Part shown: piece by piece, positions 39,361-50,609 of the stretch
Layout: each line of letters opens with the position of its first letter
How positions within the stretch are numbered: the stretch's first letter is position 1
NCBI GenBank assembly: GCA_030770425.1
Contig: JASJFT010000014.1
Span: forward strand, 62,001-126,000
From: Darksidea phi
Lineage: Eukaryota; Ascomycota; Dothideomycetes; Pleosporales; Lentitheciaceae
Length of the DNA stretch: 64,000 nt
Reading direction: 5' to 3'
Made by a program: the position numbers and the translations under genes
Notes under the pieces: model-generated
Seen by the model: only the letters and a program-made list of their open reading frames with translations
Told to the model about the DNA's origin: nothing
Database searches by the model: none

Positions 39361-40027
39361 AGTTCAAGACCCAACTCCCCAAGACCCTCCCATAGACGTC
39401 GCTTTGGTCTGTGATTGGAGGATGGGCAAAAGCCCCCACGCATGTCCTTTGACTAGGTCAAGTTTGGAGAGACACCGAAGTCTCCCACGCCGTGATTCTG
39501 ATTTTCTGGACTTGAAAAAGCACCACAGCGCGCAGACATGCGTCCTCTTGGTATCGTCTTTTTACTCCAAGTAACGGGCGTAAAAGTGTGTGAGGAAAGG
39601 AAGGCACTAACTACGAAGAAAGGAGTTTATATAGTCGAATGGGCATGCGAAGTGAGATGGTCAGGTATTTTGGAGTGTCGCTCCGGGCATTGATGCAGGA
39701 CGTGGAGCATCTATAAATGATGATGCATATCATCGTTCCACCTTGAAAGACTACCCTTACCTTCTTCCTTCAAACACTGCCGCCCCGACTCAGCGTCGCA
39801 CCACGGATATCTCATCTTTTGCCTTCAAACGGGGCGTCGAAGTTCATTCCATTTCATGACAAGCTCACCCATATGTAGTTCACTAGCTTAGAAAAGAGTA
39901 TAGTATTCAAACATCTATAAACGTACCATAGCGCACGTGAAGTGGCCACCTTCAAAACGCCACCTATGCATCTAAAAAGTCTATTCATCGCCCCGTTCTA
40001 CACAGTATCGTACACATGTCTTATACA

Positions 40028-41258
40028 TCACGCATCCTCCATGTTGGCGAGAGGATGCTGATCGAACCACTTCAACAGCGTCTGGTACAGCACCAGCATC
40101 GTCCCTGACTGCACTGACGTCCAGACACCGCGCGGGCCGACACCCCTGAAACACCCCCATACCCCCTCCGACTTGTATATTATCCTCAGGCCGCGGATGA
40201 CGGATGACGTATCGAGAGTTACGGCACCATGGGCGCGGAGGGTAGTGGAAGGCGACGACGTGGATATGGGGCGGTTTTGGGTAGCGGAGGATTTCCCGGC
40301 CGGGCCGGAGGTAGAATGTTTCAAGGCCGATAGGGTCGCTTTCGGTGCGCCAGTAGGAGATGACGTGTCGTTGTGTTGTGTTTGGATGCGTGTCTTGACC
40401 ACATCGAGTGGTGTTGTGATTACACCAGCCATGCCACCGGCAGTCGCGGCCGTCAAGATCTCTAATGGCAATCCAATGTTATTTGAGCCCATGTAACGCT
40501 TCGCCAGCCCTCGCTCCTCCTCGTAGAATGCGAATTGCAATGCCGAAAACGGGAGATCACGCCAAAGTGTTGCCTTGTAGCCGTAGAAGAGAGCGCTAAA
40601 ACCTTCTGTCTTTACGATTGTGCGCGCGGCGTGTATTGTCGAGCGGTAGTTGTAGCCCGAGTTGAAGTAGGGATTGTTGTAACGGCCCTGGAGCTGGAGG
40701 CGCGTTTTGAGGACTTCGGAGGGGACGTAGACGGGCGCAGCGGCGAGGTCGGCGATGAGGCCTAGAACGGTCAATACGGTCACCAGCTAGATATGGCATT
40801 CGGCGTACCGGCTGTGAAGTAGGCGACGGAGGGGGTAATGCCGTAGTCGATCATCAACCGCTTGCTCCATTCGTATGTGCCGAAGAAGGCCACGGTTCCG
40901 GAGAAGGATCCCAAAAAGGCCGGCTGCACTCCGCCATACAGTCCTCTCCGTATGCCCTCCTGGCGCCATATCGTGTAGTAGGTGTTGCCCATGGAAGTGT
41001 ACTTGGGCGGTATGTGCGGATCGCCCTGCTGTCGCGTCTTGACCGTATCCAATGAGTGCATCAGCATGTCGCCCGTGGTGCCTCCAATGCCTCCTGCTAA
41101 CATGGCCTGCACGTTCAATCAATTGACGCTCGTTGAGGGGTCTCGCTCCCGGAAGGTCGTCCTACATGCATGTACGGCGGCCGCGCTGCCTCGTCGTCTG
41201 GCCCTTCGTCGGCTACCGCCTCCGCCCTGTTGACCGGCAGCGATTCGAGTCTCTCCAT
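40028..41258 (-). CDS. Mitochondrial carrier (SLC25) protein, Mme1-like; 3 exons, 374 aa
   Basis: Exons as read: 41258-41166, 41106-40809 and 40761-40028. The introns (59 and 47 nt) have GT...AG ends and restore frame exactly. The product has the three carrier repeats: SLDTVKTR (residues 49-56), PSEVLKTR (144-151) and PLDVVKTR (248-255). The second and third repeats, including the TRLQLQGR and GYKATLWRDLPFSALQFAFYE segments, resemble yeast Mme1 (YMR166C), an inner-membrane carrier reported to export Mg2+. The solute is inferred from that similarity. A Ser/Thr-rich insertion of about 50 residues follows repeat 3 and is longer than in a minimal carrier. The first repeat has Ser instead of Pro. 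Start ATG at 41258 was chosen because MERLESLP begins a short acidic leader; an open frame extends further upstream. It is divergent from the next gene. Confidence 0.82.
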
Positions 41259-41898
41259 ATTGTGCTGTCCTCCAATCCGACCATCATCGATCTGGTTGCT
41301 AGTGATTCCAGGACTTAACAGGGTGGCCACGTAGGCAAACACCATGAGCGAGGGCAGGCTATGCACGTGCGCAGGGACCTGGGATGTGCAAAGAAAGGGA
41401 AGATTATGCGGCGGCGGGACGATGATGTTTGAGGGAGAGAAATGCTGCGTGGTGAAGGGTGCTCGGGCGGTATCGAAGCAATGACCAAAAATTCTAGCCA
41501 AGCCCCAGAACCGCACCAGCCCGAACCTTGAACTGATCCGAGCCGCACAGGGACCAAAACGCCCCCGACAACGGCGACGACTCGGTAACGCTCCACGACA
41601 GGGCAAAGAACAGAAATTCGAGAAGTGCGAGACAGGCACCTAGCACAAGTGTAAAGTCACGGGCGCATGTGTGTTGGACGGCAGGATTAGCCTAGGTATG
41701 CATGTGGTTTAGCGCCGGCCGTCAGCACGTGCAGGCACTCTGTTTACATTTGACTACAGCCCGCCGCGTTGGTCCCAAGCTTCCAACCTACAACACCGCC
41801 CGTCGTCCACAGTCCTGCCTCCCCACACCATTTATATTGTCTTGCTATATACATATTCGCAATCGCAGCGCTCTCGCGACTCATTCACTACCATCCAA
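41259..41898. promoter_or_regulatory. Shared divergent promoter region between the carrier and HeH-like genes
   Basis: 640 bp separate the two start codons, which point away from each other, so this segment must contain both promoters and 5' leaders. CT-rich pyrimidine stretches precede the plus-strand ATG at 41899, as is common in fungal promoters. No specific factor site is claimed. Confidence 0.55.
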
Positions 41899-43053
41899 AT
41901 GTCCCACTCCTGGCTACAGCGCAAGCGCAAAGGCGAGCTGCTCGAGCTTGCCCAACGCGCCAACGTCCCCGAGTAAGCATTCACTCCTATCGTGTGTGAG
42001 AGTCTGGTGTCTGACGGGATGAGTGAACAGCGCGGACCAGCTGCTCAAAGACGACCTCGTTTTCGCGCTTGAAGATATCCTTGCGGCCAACGAAAGCACG
42101 TTCGCGAAACAGGCCGACTTCAGCGATTTTTACGGCCGGTCTGGGTCCCCCGTGAAGCGCGAGCGCTCGTCGCCGTCCGAAGCCCTGGTCAGTACCAGGA
42201 CGCGCAGACGCACGCTGGTCAAGCGCGTAGATTCGTAAGTCACTGCGCATTGTCTCGACGCGTCACGCGCCGGAGCTGACAGCTGCCCTCCAGCGAGGAC
42301 AGCACGCCCGAGAAGTCGGCCGTCGTTGCGCGGACCCCTCGCCCCGTATCCCGCGTAGCTTCGCGCGTCTCCGAGGTCGATCTCCCCGCGTCGCCCGCTC
42401 ACCTCGCCGAAATCGCCGACCAGTCCTTCCAGGTCGCGAAGACGAAGGCCACCGCGATCTGGGAGCAGACCAGGATCGACGAGGCGCGGGAGTGGCTGCG
42501 CGAGAACGTCAGCTCTGTCACGGCCATCCAATCGCTCATACAGGTCATCGAGGCTGTTGGACTACAGTACAACACGCTTCAAACAACGTACGCGTTCCAG
42601 ACCCCCGCGTCGCCCGCCCTCTACACGCGCTCCCACGATGTCCACCTGCCTGATCTGTGGATCCTTCTCACGAGCGAGTGGTGGGCCCCGGCTACGCTTT
42701 GGTCGCTGACGAGCTGGGTCCTGCCCCTCATCGTCTCGTACTTCTTCAACCTGACGCTCCGCTCCAACACGCATCACAAGTCTTCCAGCCGCCAGTACAA
42801 GATCGATCCGCTCACCTTCAACATTGCCAAGGCCCTCCTGGCATACAGCGCCTACCAGATTCCCACCACGGCAGACGCGCAGCTGGCCGGCCAGCCCAAT
42901 GTGTACCTGGCACGCACCCCAGGCTGGGGCCCGTTCTCCGAGTCGTCCGTCTGTACGGTACGCGACAATGTTCCTGGCGGTTACTACGGCACCCAGATTG
43001 GAGCCCTCGTCGGTGTCTTGGTCAGCTTGTACGATGCCGCGCTGAAGAAGTAG
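41899..43053 (+). CDS. Fungal membrane protein with HeH/SAP-like N-terminus; 3 exons, 345 aa
   Basis: Exons as read: 41899-41972, 42031-42234 and 42294-43053; introns of 58 and 59 nt start GTAAG and end AG. The N-terminus (about residues 8-45: KGELLELAQR, DQLLKDDLVFALEDIL) looks like the two-helix HeH/SAP/LEM type fold that binds DNA or chromatin. A basic, Ser/Arg-rich linker follows (about 60-125). Hydrophobic segments lie at about 214-245 (WWAPATLW...LPLIVSYFF), about 268-280 and about 331-345. A helix-extension-helix head plus membrane helices suggests an inner nuclear membrane protein of the Heh/Src1 kind. That is inference: overall similarity to those proteins is not evident, and a plain SAP-like fold is equally possible. 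The tail ends AALKK, which would suit an ER/nuclear envelope membrane protein. Confidence 0.72.
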
Positions 43054-43680
43054 CTGCTGCGCGACGTCGACATGCACACGTTTGTATGGGAAATGACTTA
43101 GTATGAATATATGGATGTGGATTGATCATGCTCGGAGTTTTCGGTATCGTTACTTCTGTTTCTCCCGGGGTAGATATTCAATCTAGCTTTATGGGGAAGA
43201 GGACGGCGTTGTAGGCGCTTTTAACAGATACCTACGCAAGGTTTGCTGTCCCGACGGCTTGGAGCTTGTGGATATGATTCGTGTTTGTTTATTATTTTTT
43301 CGAATGCAGCCTCTCATTGTTTACATCCAGCCGTCGCAGGCGCAACCGGCAGGGAAGAGCTCATTGCCTCTTCGGGACCAGTGGGCCCGAGCTTCCATTA
43401 CCGTGATATTGCTCCGCTGTCTCTTCCCCGCATCGCCACCAGCCGTCACGAAAACGCACACAGCTAGCCCGAGGGGGTCCGTGTAAACTGACTTCGAATG
43501 GCTCCAAATGGCAAACTTGACGCGCCGCTCTTCGGATGCCCTATCCAGAACTAAGCGTCGTCCGCTACATATGTAGCACTACTTCCCCCACTCTCCGAGC
43601 CGGTTTATGTCCGATATCGCTTTGTCTTGTCATCTTTCCGATTGCACTGCTCTTTCGACCCTCATTTTCAGATAATCCCA
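43054..43680. other. Intergenic region upstream of the FAD monooxygenase
   Basis: No gene is recognised here. Short overlapping frames (43243-43467, 43259-43486) lack domains. It presumably holds the terminator of the upstream gene and the promoter of the monooxygenase; CT-rich sequence lies at 43575-43680 just before the ATG. An in-frame ATG at 43627 would add 18 residues (MSSFRLHC...) and is judged less likely than 43681. Confidence 0.5.
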
Positions 43681-45102
43681 ATGCCGCCACAACTTTCTAT
43701 CATCATAGTCGGCGCAGGCCTCTCCGGCCTCGCTGCCGCGATCCAATGCGCTCTCTCTGGCCACAACGTCAGTGTTCTGGAAAGCGCAAGGGAGCTCGCT
43801 GAGATTGGAGCCGGTCTCCAACTCACACCCAACGCTACTCGTCTGCTTCAAACATGGGCTGTATATGACTCCATTCGCGGACCATGCGAACCGAAAACTT
43901 GTACAGTGTATAATTACACCGGCAAAGTCCTTGCACATGAAGACGGCTTCGGCGAAAACTGTAGGAGGAAGTACGGTGCGCCATTCTCGGACTGTCATAG
44001 AGTCGATTTGCAACAAGCCTTGGTTCGACGAGCTCGGGAGTTGGGGGTCGAAGTCGTGCTTGGTGCGAGGGTCAGATCCATCGAATTCGATCACAAGGCC
44101 AAAGACGGCAGCAAAAAAGCGATAGTCTTGGCAGAGGGAGAGAGAGGCTCAGTATTCGAGGCCGATTTAGTAGTCGCAGCAGACGGTCTGTGGTCGACAT
44201 GTCGCTCACTCTTCCTCGGTCGGAGGGATGCGCCGCTTCCGACCGGCGACCTCGCGTACAGGATTGTGTTGCGCATCGAGCAGATCCAGGATGAGAAGCT
44301 GAGAAAGATGGTGCAAGAACCAGGCGTTCGGTTCTGGGTTGGCCCGGATGCACATGTAGTTGCGTACAGTATGCGGGGCAGCACGATGTATAACGTTGTG
44401 TTGTTGGTGCCAGATGATCTAGATGAAGGAGTCGCTCGCGCAGAAGGTGACCTAAATGAGATGAGGAAATTATTCGAAGGATGGGATCCTGTGTACGTCC
44501 TCCGCTCCCCCTTCCCTAGTCTCAAACCTCATTAGGGAAAGGTACGGGCAGGGTTCAGAGCTGCCAGGTAGAGCAGAGCCGTGTTAACGGTGATCAGACT
44601 GACCCAACTCCTCTCCTGCGTCGACAAGGTCGACAAGTGGAAACTTATGCATCGAGAAGAAATGGCTTCATGGGTGAACCCGCAATCCAACCTCGTCTTC
44701 ATCGGCGACGCATGCCACCCCATGTTACCCTACCTCGCCCAGGGAGCCAATAGCAGCATCGAAGACGGAGCGGTTCTGGGGCTGCTACTTGCGCCTGAGC
44801 ACCTCGCTTCCAAGCACGACTTGCCACGTGCACTCCAACTCTTCCAGAAACTCCGCAAGGCGAGGGGTGAAGCAATTGCACGGGAAACGTTCAAGCAGAG
44901 AAGAGATTTTCATATGAAGGATGGGAGAGAGCAGGAGGAGAGGGATAAAATTATGTTGACGCAGCTGGGAAAGCAGTTGGAGGGTGCGTTTCCGAGTCGA
45001 TGGACGTGTCCCGTCGTGCAGCCGTGGTTATATGGGTACGATGCATTTGCTGAGATGGAAGCTGCCGTTAAGGAGACGTCACCTGATAACAAGGAGTTGT
45101 AG
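43681..45102 (+). CDS. FAD-dependent monooxygenase, salicylate-hydroxylase-like; 2 exons, 438 aa
   Basis: Exons are 43681-44492 and 44598-45102; the 105-nt intron (GTACGT...CAG) joins GWDPV to LTQLLSCV in frame. The protein is a group A flavoprotein hydroxylase. The N-terminal dinucleotide-binding GAGLSG is at 11-16, followed by the Glu of VLES that binds the FAD ribose. The DG motif (VVAADGLWS) has D168-G169. The second FAD motif, GDACHPMLPYLAQGAN, starts at G307. This family uses NAD(P)H and O2 to hydroxylate aromatic substrates, often phenolic acids such as salicylate, and some members serve in secondary metabolism. The true substrate cannot be read from sequence. Length is normal for the family and the gene appears intact. 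No partner ring-cleavage enzyme lies nearby in the window. It is probably cytosolic. Confidence 0.88.
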
Positions 45103-45543
45103 TCTTCAATGTATCGCTACAATGGCCTGGTAGCTCGATTCATGAGCAATGCATATGCAGAAGCTAATTTACTTAGTACAATAGTCCCCGGACATGAGGT
45201 GGAGGGGCAAATGTATTCCGCAGTGTACCGGCAATCAGCCTCAACACTGCGCTTCCTATTTTCATGGAGAGGTTGCGCTGCGTTTGATATAAATTATACT
45301 CAAATACTCACTTCTTATTCCACGAAACGCTGCATTTTGATCCTTCTGTTCCAACACTTAGGTATTGAGGTATAGTCACAAAGCAAATAACCAACATGGG
45401 GCGTTTGAATGGATATGCATGCATGCACTCCTTTCAATCAAAATCGTGCAGATGGGCAGATGAGGCGGTGGAAATGTATAAAGACGGTGCAGGAATTTTG
45501 GATGATGAGCACTTATCGTTAGACTGTTACCGATGAGCAGCGA
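45103..45543. other. Intergenic 440 bp between convergent genes
   Basis: The gap lies between the monooxygenase stop and the end of the minus-strand sulfotransferase-like relic, so both 3' ends fall here. No gene or clear repeat was seen; the open frame at 45109-45375 has no domain. Confidence 0.5.
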
Positions 45544-46440
45544 TTATTTCATCAATTTCCAATAGCTGATTCCAACCGCAATCAACAGCACTACACCAGC
45601 GGCGAGAAACTTCCGGGTGCAATGCCAGATCCTCAAGTAATATATGGAGCCATGGAGTCGCACTGTCCATTTCGCATCATTGACTCTCGGGTACTGTCCG
45701 TCCCTCGGAACCGGCTTCCCCAGGAATGCGCACAAAGGTTCCCAGCCATCCTTGGAATAAAAATCCAAGAGCCTGTTCTTGGGCACTTTGGATTCACGTA
45801 GGACTTACGCAAGGCTTTGTTGTTGGAAACGTCCCCGTCTGTCCATTTATTCACGATCGTCTGGAGAATGGACAAATAGGGACGTCAAAGGATCTGTGTG
45901 GATGCTTCTATAAGATAACAATACAGTATTGTAGAAATAGGGCGTCTTATCGGATCGAGGGCTGAAATGTAAGACAGTATCTTCCATTTAAGGATCACAA
46001 AGATGGATTGAAGGACAGACGCACAGAAGTCAATGTCGCGGTTCGTGAGAACGACTCTAGCATCAGGATACTTCACCAATAGTTCATCCAGGAACATAAT
46101 ACACGGAATGTCTTCGATGGCCTAGCGAGAGCATGTCATGTTAGCGGGCCCGCGATACTAAAGATAGGTAATACACGTCCGTTATAACTTTGAAGCACCC
46201 TATCGGTATTGTCACCAGTCCAAGGTTTCCCTTTATCAAGGGGCTTTGTTTGAAGAGCCTCGTCCAAAGTTGAAGGTGCTTGTCTTGCCATCGCATGACA
46301 CATTCTAACATGTGATATACGCTGTATCCGGGCTTCTCCAATGCGATCTTCAACGCTGAGGAATTCCTGTCAGCTTCGAAACTTGCCTGATGGGTGCGCG
46401 GCTAACACAGAGCGCCTGTTCTACCGAAGCCGAGAGCCAT
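45544..46440 (-). pseudogene. Sulfotransfer_4-family gene, probably decayed
   Basis: Minus-strand pieces match the fungal P-loop sulfotransferase-like family (Sulfotransfer_4). MALGFGRTGAL forms the PAPS-binding P-loop. After a 51-nt intron (46356-46406) come SLKIALEKPGY and YHMLE. After a second intron (46122-46176) come AIEDIPCIMFLDELL and YPDARVVLTNRD. The C-terminal part has RLLDFYSKDGWEPLCAFLGKPVP and VND. A hydrophobic tail (KFLAAGVVLLIAVGISY) is present, as in some relatives. Two defects appear: an in-frame TGA at about 45885 and a +1 shift between SYVN and VPKNRLLDF near 45800, with residues missing there. Neither is bridged by a plausible intron. An upstream exon may exist, because the P-loop ATG directly follows a possible acceptor (tattag). 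No sulfotransferase activity can be claimed. Confidence 0.6.
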
Positions 46441-48747
46441 CACCTAATATGTGTGAGGGTGTGGTAATTGACCAACATAGTTCAGTCCTTCTGTTTGATG
46501 GCACAGTGATTTTCCTTGTTTCGTCCGAAAAAGGAGGGGAAATATCTACCTAACAGAGTGTTTTGCCCATCCTTTGGGCACTACGCCTCCTACCTGTATC
46601 CAACCGGAACGAAGTCAACAGTAGAATCTTGTACGAAAGCCTGCACTATCAAGGGCTGGGCCGAGAACTGGAATTGGACTGAACCGCATGAATTTCCATA
46701 CGCACCATCTATGGTTATTTTGGGTTCCCCGAATTCGATGTCGATTCCTCCTCGTCCCAGCTCATCCATATGCGCGGCCTTCCCTCCTTTGTATTCCTTT
46801 TCCTATCGGCTCCAGGAACCATTTTAGGTGTGGTAGGCATGTCGTCATGAGTCCAGTTCACAGGATGACTGGGTTTTAAAACTACGGGGAGCCATGGTTG
46901 GGGGGCGGTGTCTTGACTGCGGTTGGTATTTCGTTAGGTGACGAGTTGTTAGATCGCTCCCGCGACGTTGTTGATTGGTGTAAGCTTATTAGAAAAAAAA
47001 AGACGAGGAGGAGACTGATGTTTCGGCAATCTCGGCTCAACCCAAAGCGTCGTTCAGGAAGGAGTATCTATCAGGTGGTAGCAGTAAGCATAGCTGAAAA
47101 ACGTCCCGCACACCAATGCTGAAGAAATACAATGCTGCTATGCTGCTACTTTTCCTCTCTCTTGGAGATGTATTTCTACTTGTTTTTAAACTATGTAGTA
47201 GGTCCGTAAGTGTTCGGGATTATTAAGACTTTTTAGAATTTAGTACTATTACTATAACCCCTTTAGATCTATTCTAGTACACTTTATTATTAGTAGTCGT
47301 CTCCATATTATTATTTACTACTCCTTTCTCCTATTCTACTTTCTTAACCACCTTCTAGTTCTTTGTAATAGAACTATAAGTAGATAAAGTCTTATAAGAT
47401 ATAATAGATATCTAATCTTCGATTCGATATACTCTATAATAAGAATAATTTGAATATAAACATTAATAGTACTAATATAAAGCGTCGATCGCATCTGTAA
47501 GCGATATCCCTTTCGGAGCTCAGCCTATTTTATAATGCTCCGGCAAGGTCACTGACACGTTGAAGTGTACCTTATCCCAGAAACCCACTCAAGCGCCAAA
47601 ACAATAGCCGAGAAGATTGTTAGATGTGCCTCTTGAGTATTCGAATATATGGGGATCATTCAATTAACTTATTCAATGTTGCGGGGATGTTTGGGTTCCT
47701 TCGTCAAACCTTCCAGCCTCGGGCGCTCTTCCGGCCAACCTCTTATGGAATGGCTTCCGAAGCCAAAGCGCCAGTGTGCTTCGCCGGCGCTGCTCTTTGC
47801 GCTTCTCCAAACTTTAGCGGTATGCCAATCCACCGAAAGATCAGTCCGGTGCTGTTCAAGCCGCCTTCGTTACCCAGCGTTCCTGCTTTTGCCGGCAGAC
47901 TTTATTCCCGAGTATTATTCTCCGCACACATTTGCATTACTCGTATCGACGGCTAACCATGTTGTCGCACCCACCGGCGCGAATTTGCGAAACTCGATTC
48001 AGGGTGAGGATTGATCAAGTGCGGGGACAGGCGCGTTGCCGTGTGCAGTGATCAAACCCTGTAGATGCGAGTCAATGGCCAACGTTACCCCACTTCATCG
48101 GCCACATCACGATCCTTGCATCGATCTCGAGCCTTCGACAACCTCTAGCAAAGGTCACAACTTGTTCGTCTAACGAAACATCAGATATTGCCTACATTTA
48201 GAGCTCAATTGACTGCGGGAAACGAGCAGCATGCCCGAGTGTGCATTGCACCTCATGTGTCTCGGATGCGGGATCGTCGTCAAACGGTGGGCAAAAGTTA
48301 GACCTAGATCGCAGGACCCCAACTGTTGGATGAGGATTGGGGAGAATGGAAGATCGTATGCAACGCACGAGAGCAGCTACTATATGCACGTGGAAGCCAA
48401 ATATTTTCAAATCCTATGTCCATCAAACTTTGGCCCCTGATGGAGAAAGTGAAGCGACCGGCCGTTGCACCATGGGCACCAATGGTAGAACCACAACCTA
48501 AGCACGAGTCATGCCTGCGCGACGTAACTTGAAACAGTACCAGGGCCCCATCAGTAAACCTTGGAAAAAGTCCGATCGCATCTGATTCGCCCACCATATT
48601 AATAGATCCGATACCAACTGGAGCCAACTACCGATAAAGTTCGCGATGGTGGTACACGGCTCTGTCATTCCAGTCTGCCCAAGGGCATGGATTATAGGTA
48701 GGTGAGTCACCCCGCCTTTTACCTTTGAGAACCTGCGCTCGGCCATC
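46441..48747. other. Gene-poor 2.3-kb stretch with one RIP-like island
   Basis: Short open frames on both strands (46516-46827, 47624-47956, 47649-48014, 48304-48627) show no recognisable domain and overlap other frames. A RIP-like island occupies about 47195-47485. The last few hundred bases are the likely promoter of the CFEM receptor gene. I support no gene here. Confidence 0.5.
47195..47485. repeat. RIP-like AT-rich island (about 290 bp)
   Basis: There is a sudden shift to ta/tat/tag-rich sequence nearly free of CA and TG, flanked by normal composition. It resembles the RIP-mutated block at the left of the window and is most simply a fragment of a RIP-mutated repeat. No protein motif could be read. 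Confidence 0.55.
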
Positions 48748-50609
48748 ATGGGTCGTCGTACACTTTTCGGGGCCTTGTTGTATCTCTTGATGCTCACGAA
48801 GGTGCGAGCAATAGAGTCACATCTCGAGTCACGAGCTCTGTCGGTGAATGATCTACCTACTTGTGGTGTAAGTTATACTTGCCGGTACCGCCCAGAGGCG
48901 ATTTACTTACGTGCTCGCAGCTTACATGCCTTTTCCATACAGTGCCACCGACCGGATGCGCGTTTTCAGATACCGAATGCCAATGCAACAACAATGAGCT
49001 TAAGCGCACCCTCCCGGCGTGCCTGTTAGCCAACTGCACAATGGGGGAGAGTTTGGGTACGTTCATCAATACATCGCAATACATCGCAACCACGGTAATA
49101 GCTCTGCAACTGAGTGCTCACTATCGAAAGATACTGCGAAAGTCCAAGCCGATGTTTGCGGACTCTCGAAGGAGTCGAAATCAAGGGAGGTTTACATCTA
49201 CACTATCACGGCATTTTCAATTGCTGTCTTCTTCGTCACCTTGAGAATTATCGGGAAGGTGGCGGCAAAGCGGTTGGCTATGGATGACTGGATCATCATC
49301 ACTTCAATGTGTGTGATGGTAGTACCACTTGTATGCATTCTTAAAAGTACGTTGTTGGGAAACACTTCGGGCACCATACGCAATCGTTAACACGACTATC
49401 AGTAGCGGGAAACGGATTTGGCGAGCATCTATGGAACCTTCAGCAGGGTCAACTGCTATATAGCCTTCGTTTATGCAAGTGTGCATTACTAAGAACTTTC
49501 GGTTTGAGCTAACTGTCTGCCAGTATACATCTCCTCGTTGGCATACACCTTGGGGCTCGGCCTCATCAAAGTATCGCTCTGCATATTATACCACGAGATC
49601 TTCCCAGTGCAGTCCATTCGCATCGTATCCTATGTTATTTTGACGTGGATCGTCATGAGCACTCTAGTTATTTTCTTACTCACTACCTTTAGTTGCATTC
49701 CGGTCCAAGCATGGTGGAACAGAGACCTGCATGGAAAGTGTCTCGACATCACCGCTCTTGCGTACGCCAACTCCGCATCTGCTATCGCACAAGACATAGT
49801 TTTGCTAGCATTTCCACTGTTTTGCATACGGAGATTGAACATGATGCGCTATCGCAAATTTGTTGTCGGCTTCATGTTCAGCATCGGCACTTTGTACGTT
49901 ACCCGCTCACTCTTTTCTCTGCACATCTAACCTTTGCAGTGGCTGCATTACTACCATCATCCGTCTCCGCACCCTCCTCTCCTTCAAGGCTACGATCGAC
50001 CCCACCTGGGACTATGTCCCCGTGACAATCTGGACGGTGCTTGAACTCGCTTGCGGCTTCGTCTGCGTCTCGGTTCCCGCCGTCCGTATCCTTATTGTCA
50101 TGACCATTCCGAGGAGCCTCCTCACGCCCATTACATCCAAGTCGCGCAGCCGTAGCGCGCCAACCCCCAAACTCGACTCGAACACCGCTAAGAAGTCGAA
50201 CCACAAACGCCCCTCGTGGATGCACATATCTACCAACAATTACTACGGCGCCACACCTAATGAGTCCGGATCGCGAGCCAGCAGATCATGGCCCGGCCCC
50301 CCACCACAGTCCCATTCACGGTCACGAAGTCATCAACGACTGGGCAGTATGCTTCAAAACAAAGATGTCGATATGTCGCACGTGCAAGCATGCATATCGC
50401 CCGTTCCTTTGGAACAAACCAGCGGGGGAATGGATCAGGCGCGAGGATTGCAGCCGGTGCCCGCGTCAAGACAGACTCATATTTGTTACAGCTGTGGGCT
50501 TGAAGACGAAGAAATATCGGCGCTTCCTAGAATTGGATGTTTGCCCGATGAGAGCTTTTCAAAGGATGAGATGAAGAGGACGTCAAGCAATGAGATTCGG
50601 CGGTGGTAA
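48748..50609 (+). CDS. CFEM-domain seven-helix receptor (Pth11-like); 6 exons, 529 aa
   Basis: Exons as read: 48748-48867, 48921-49056, 49131-49346, 49403-49480, 49524-49893 and 49940-50609. All introns (43-74 nt) have GT...AG ends and phases fit. A signal peptide (about 1-21, ending KVRA) precedes an extracellular CFEM domain. Splicing yields eight cysteines between residues 39 and 95 (TCG, LTC, TGC, TECQC, PAC, NC, VCG), the family's full set. Then come about seven hydrophobic helices, with the usual DDW after helix 2 and an AWWNR-type segment. The hydrophilic Ser-rich C-terminal tail is about 190 residues long. Such receptors sit in the plasma membrane; in Magnaporthe, Pth11 senses surface cues during infection. 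The ligand and the role here are unknown. The donor of intron 4 (gtgcat) is the least certain junction. Confidence 0.86.

Larger units (their letters stand above)
36294..40027. other. Gene-poor 3.7-kb stretch between the RIP block and the first gene
   Basis: Composition is normal apart from a RIP-like island (36690-36855) and a 17-T tract (39344-39360). Open frames of up to 177 codons occur on both strands (for example 38881-39414 plus and 39027-39443 minus), but they overlap each other, have no recognisable domain and run through the T tract, so I do not call them genes. A near-palindrome around 38313-38336 (ttctaaa...tttagaa) is AT-rich and of unknown meaning. The last 150 bp before 40028 would hold the 3' end of the carrier transcript. 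Confidence 0.5.

Noticed and set aside
38881..39443. Overlapping open frames of 177 (plus) and 138 (minus) codons
   Set aside because: Both run through the 17-T tract, have low-complexity ends (poly-Phe or poly-Lys), overlap each other and show no domain.
41115..41639. 174-codon minus frame as a separate gene upstream of the carrier
   Set aside because: Its last part is exon 1 of the carrier; the rest is a compositionally odd upstream extension lying in the promoter.
42130..43106. Long opposite-strand and other-frame ORFs (42130-42531, 42562-43077, 42657-43106)
   Set aside because: These are shadows of the HeH-like gene in a GC-rich segment; the plus-strand three-exon model has better splice sites and membrane helices.
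47624..48014. Two overlapping plus-strand ORFs (110 and 121 codons)
   Set aside because: They have no domain, signal or splice partners, and both frames are equally open, typical of chance.
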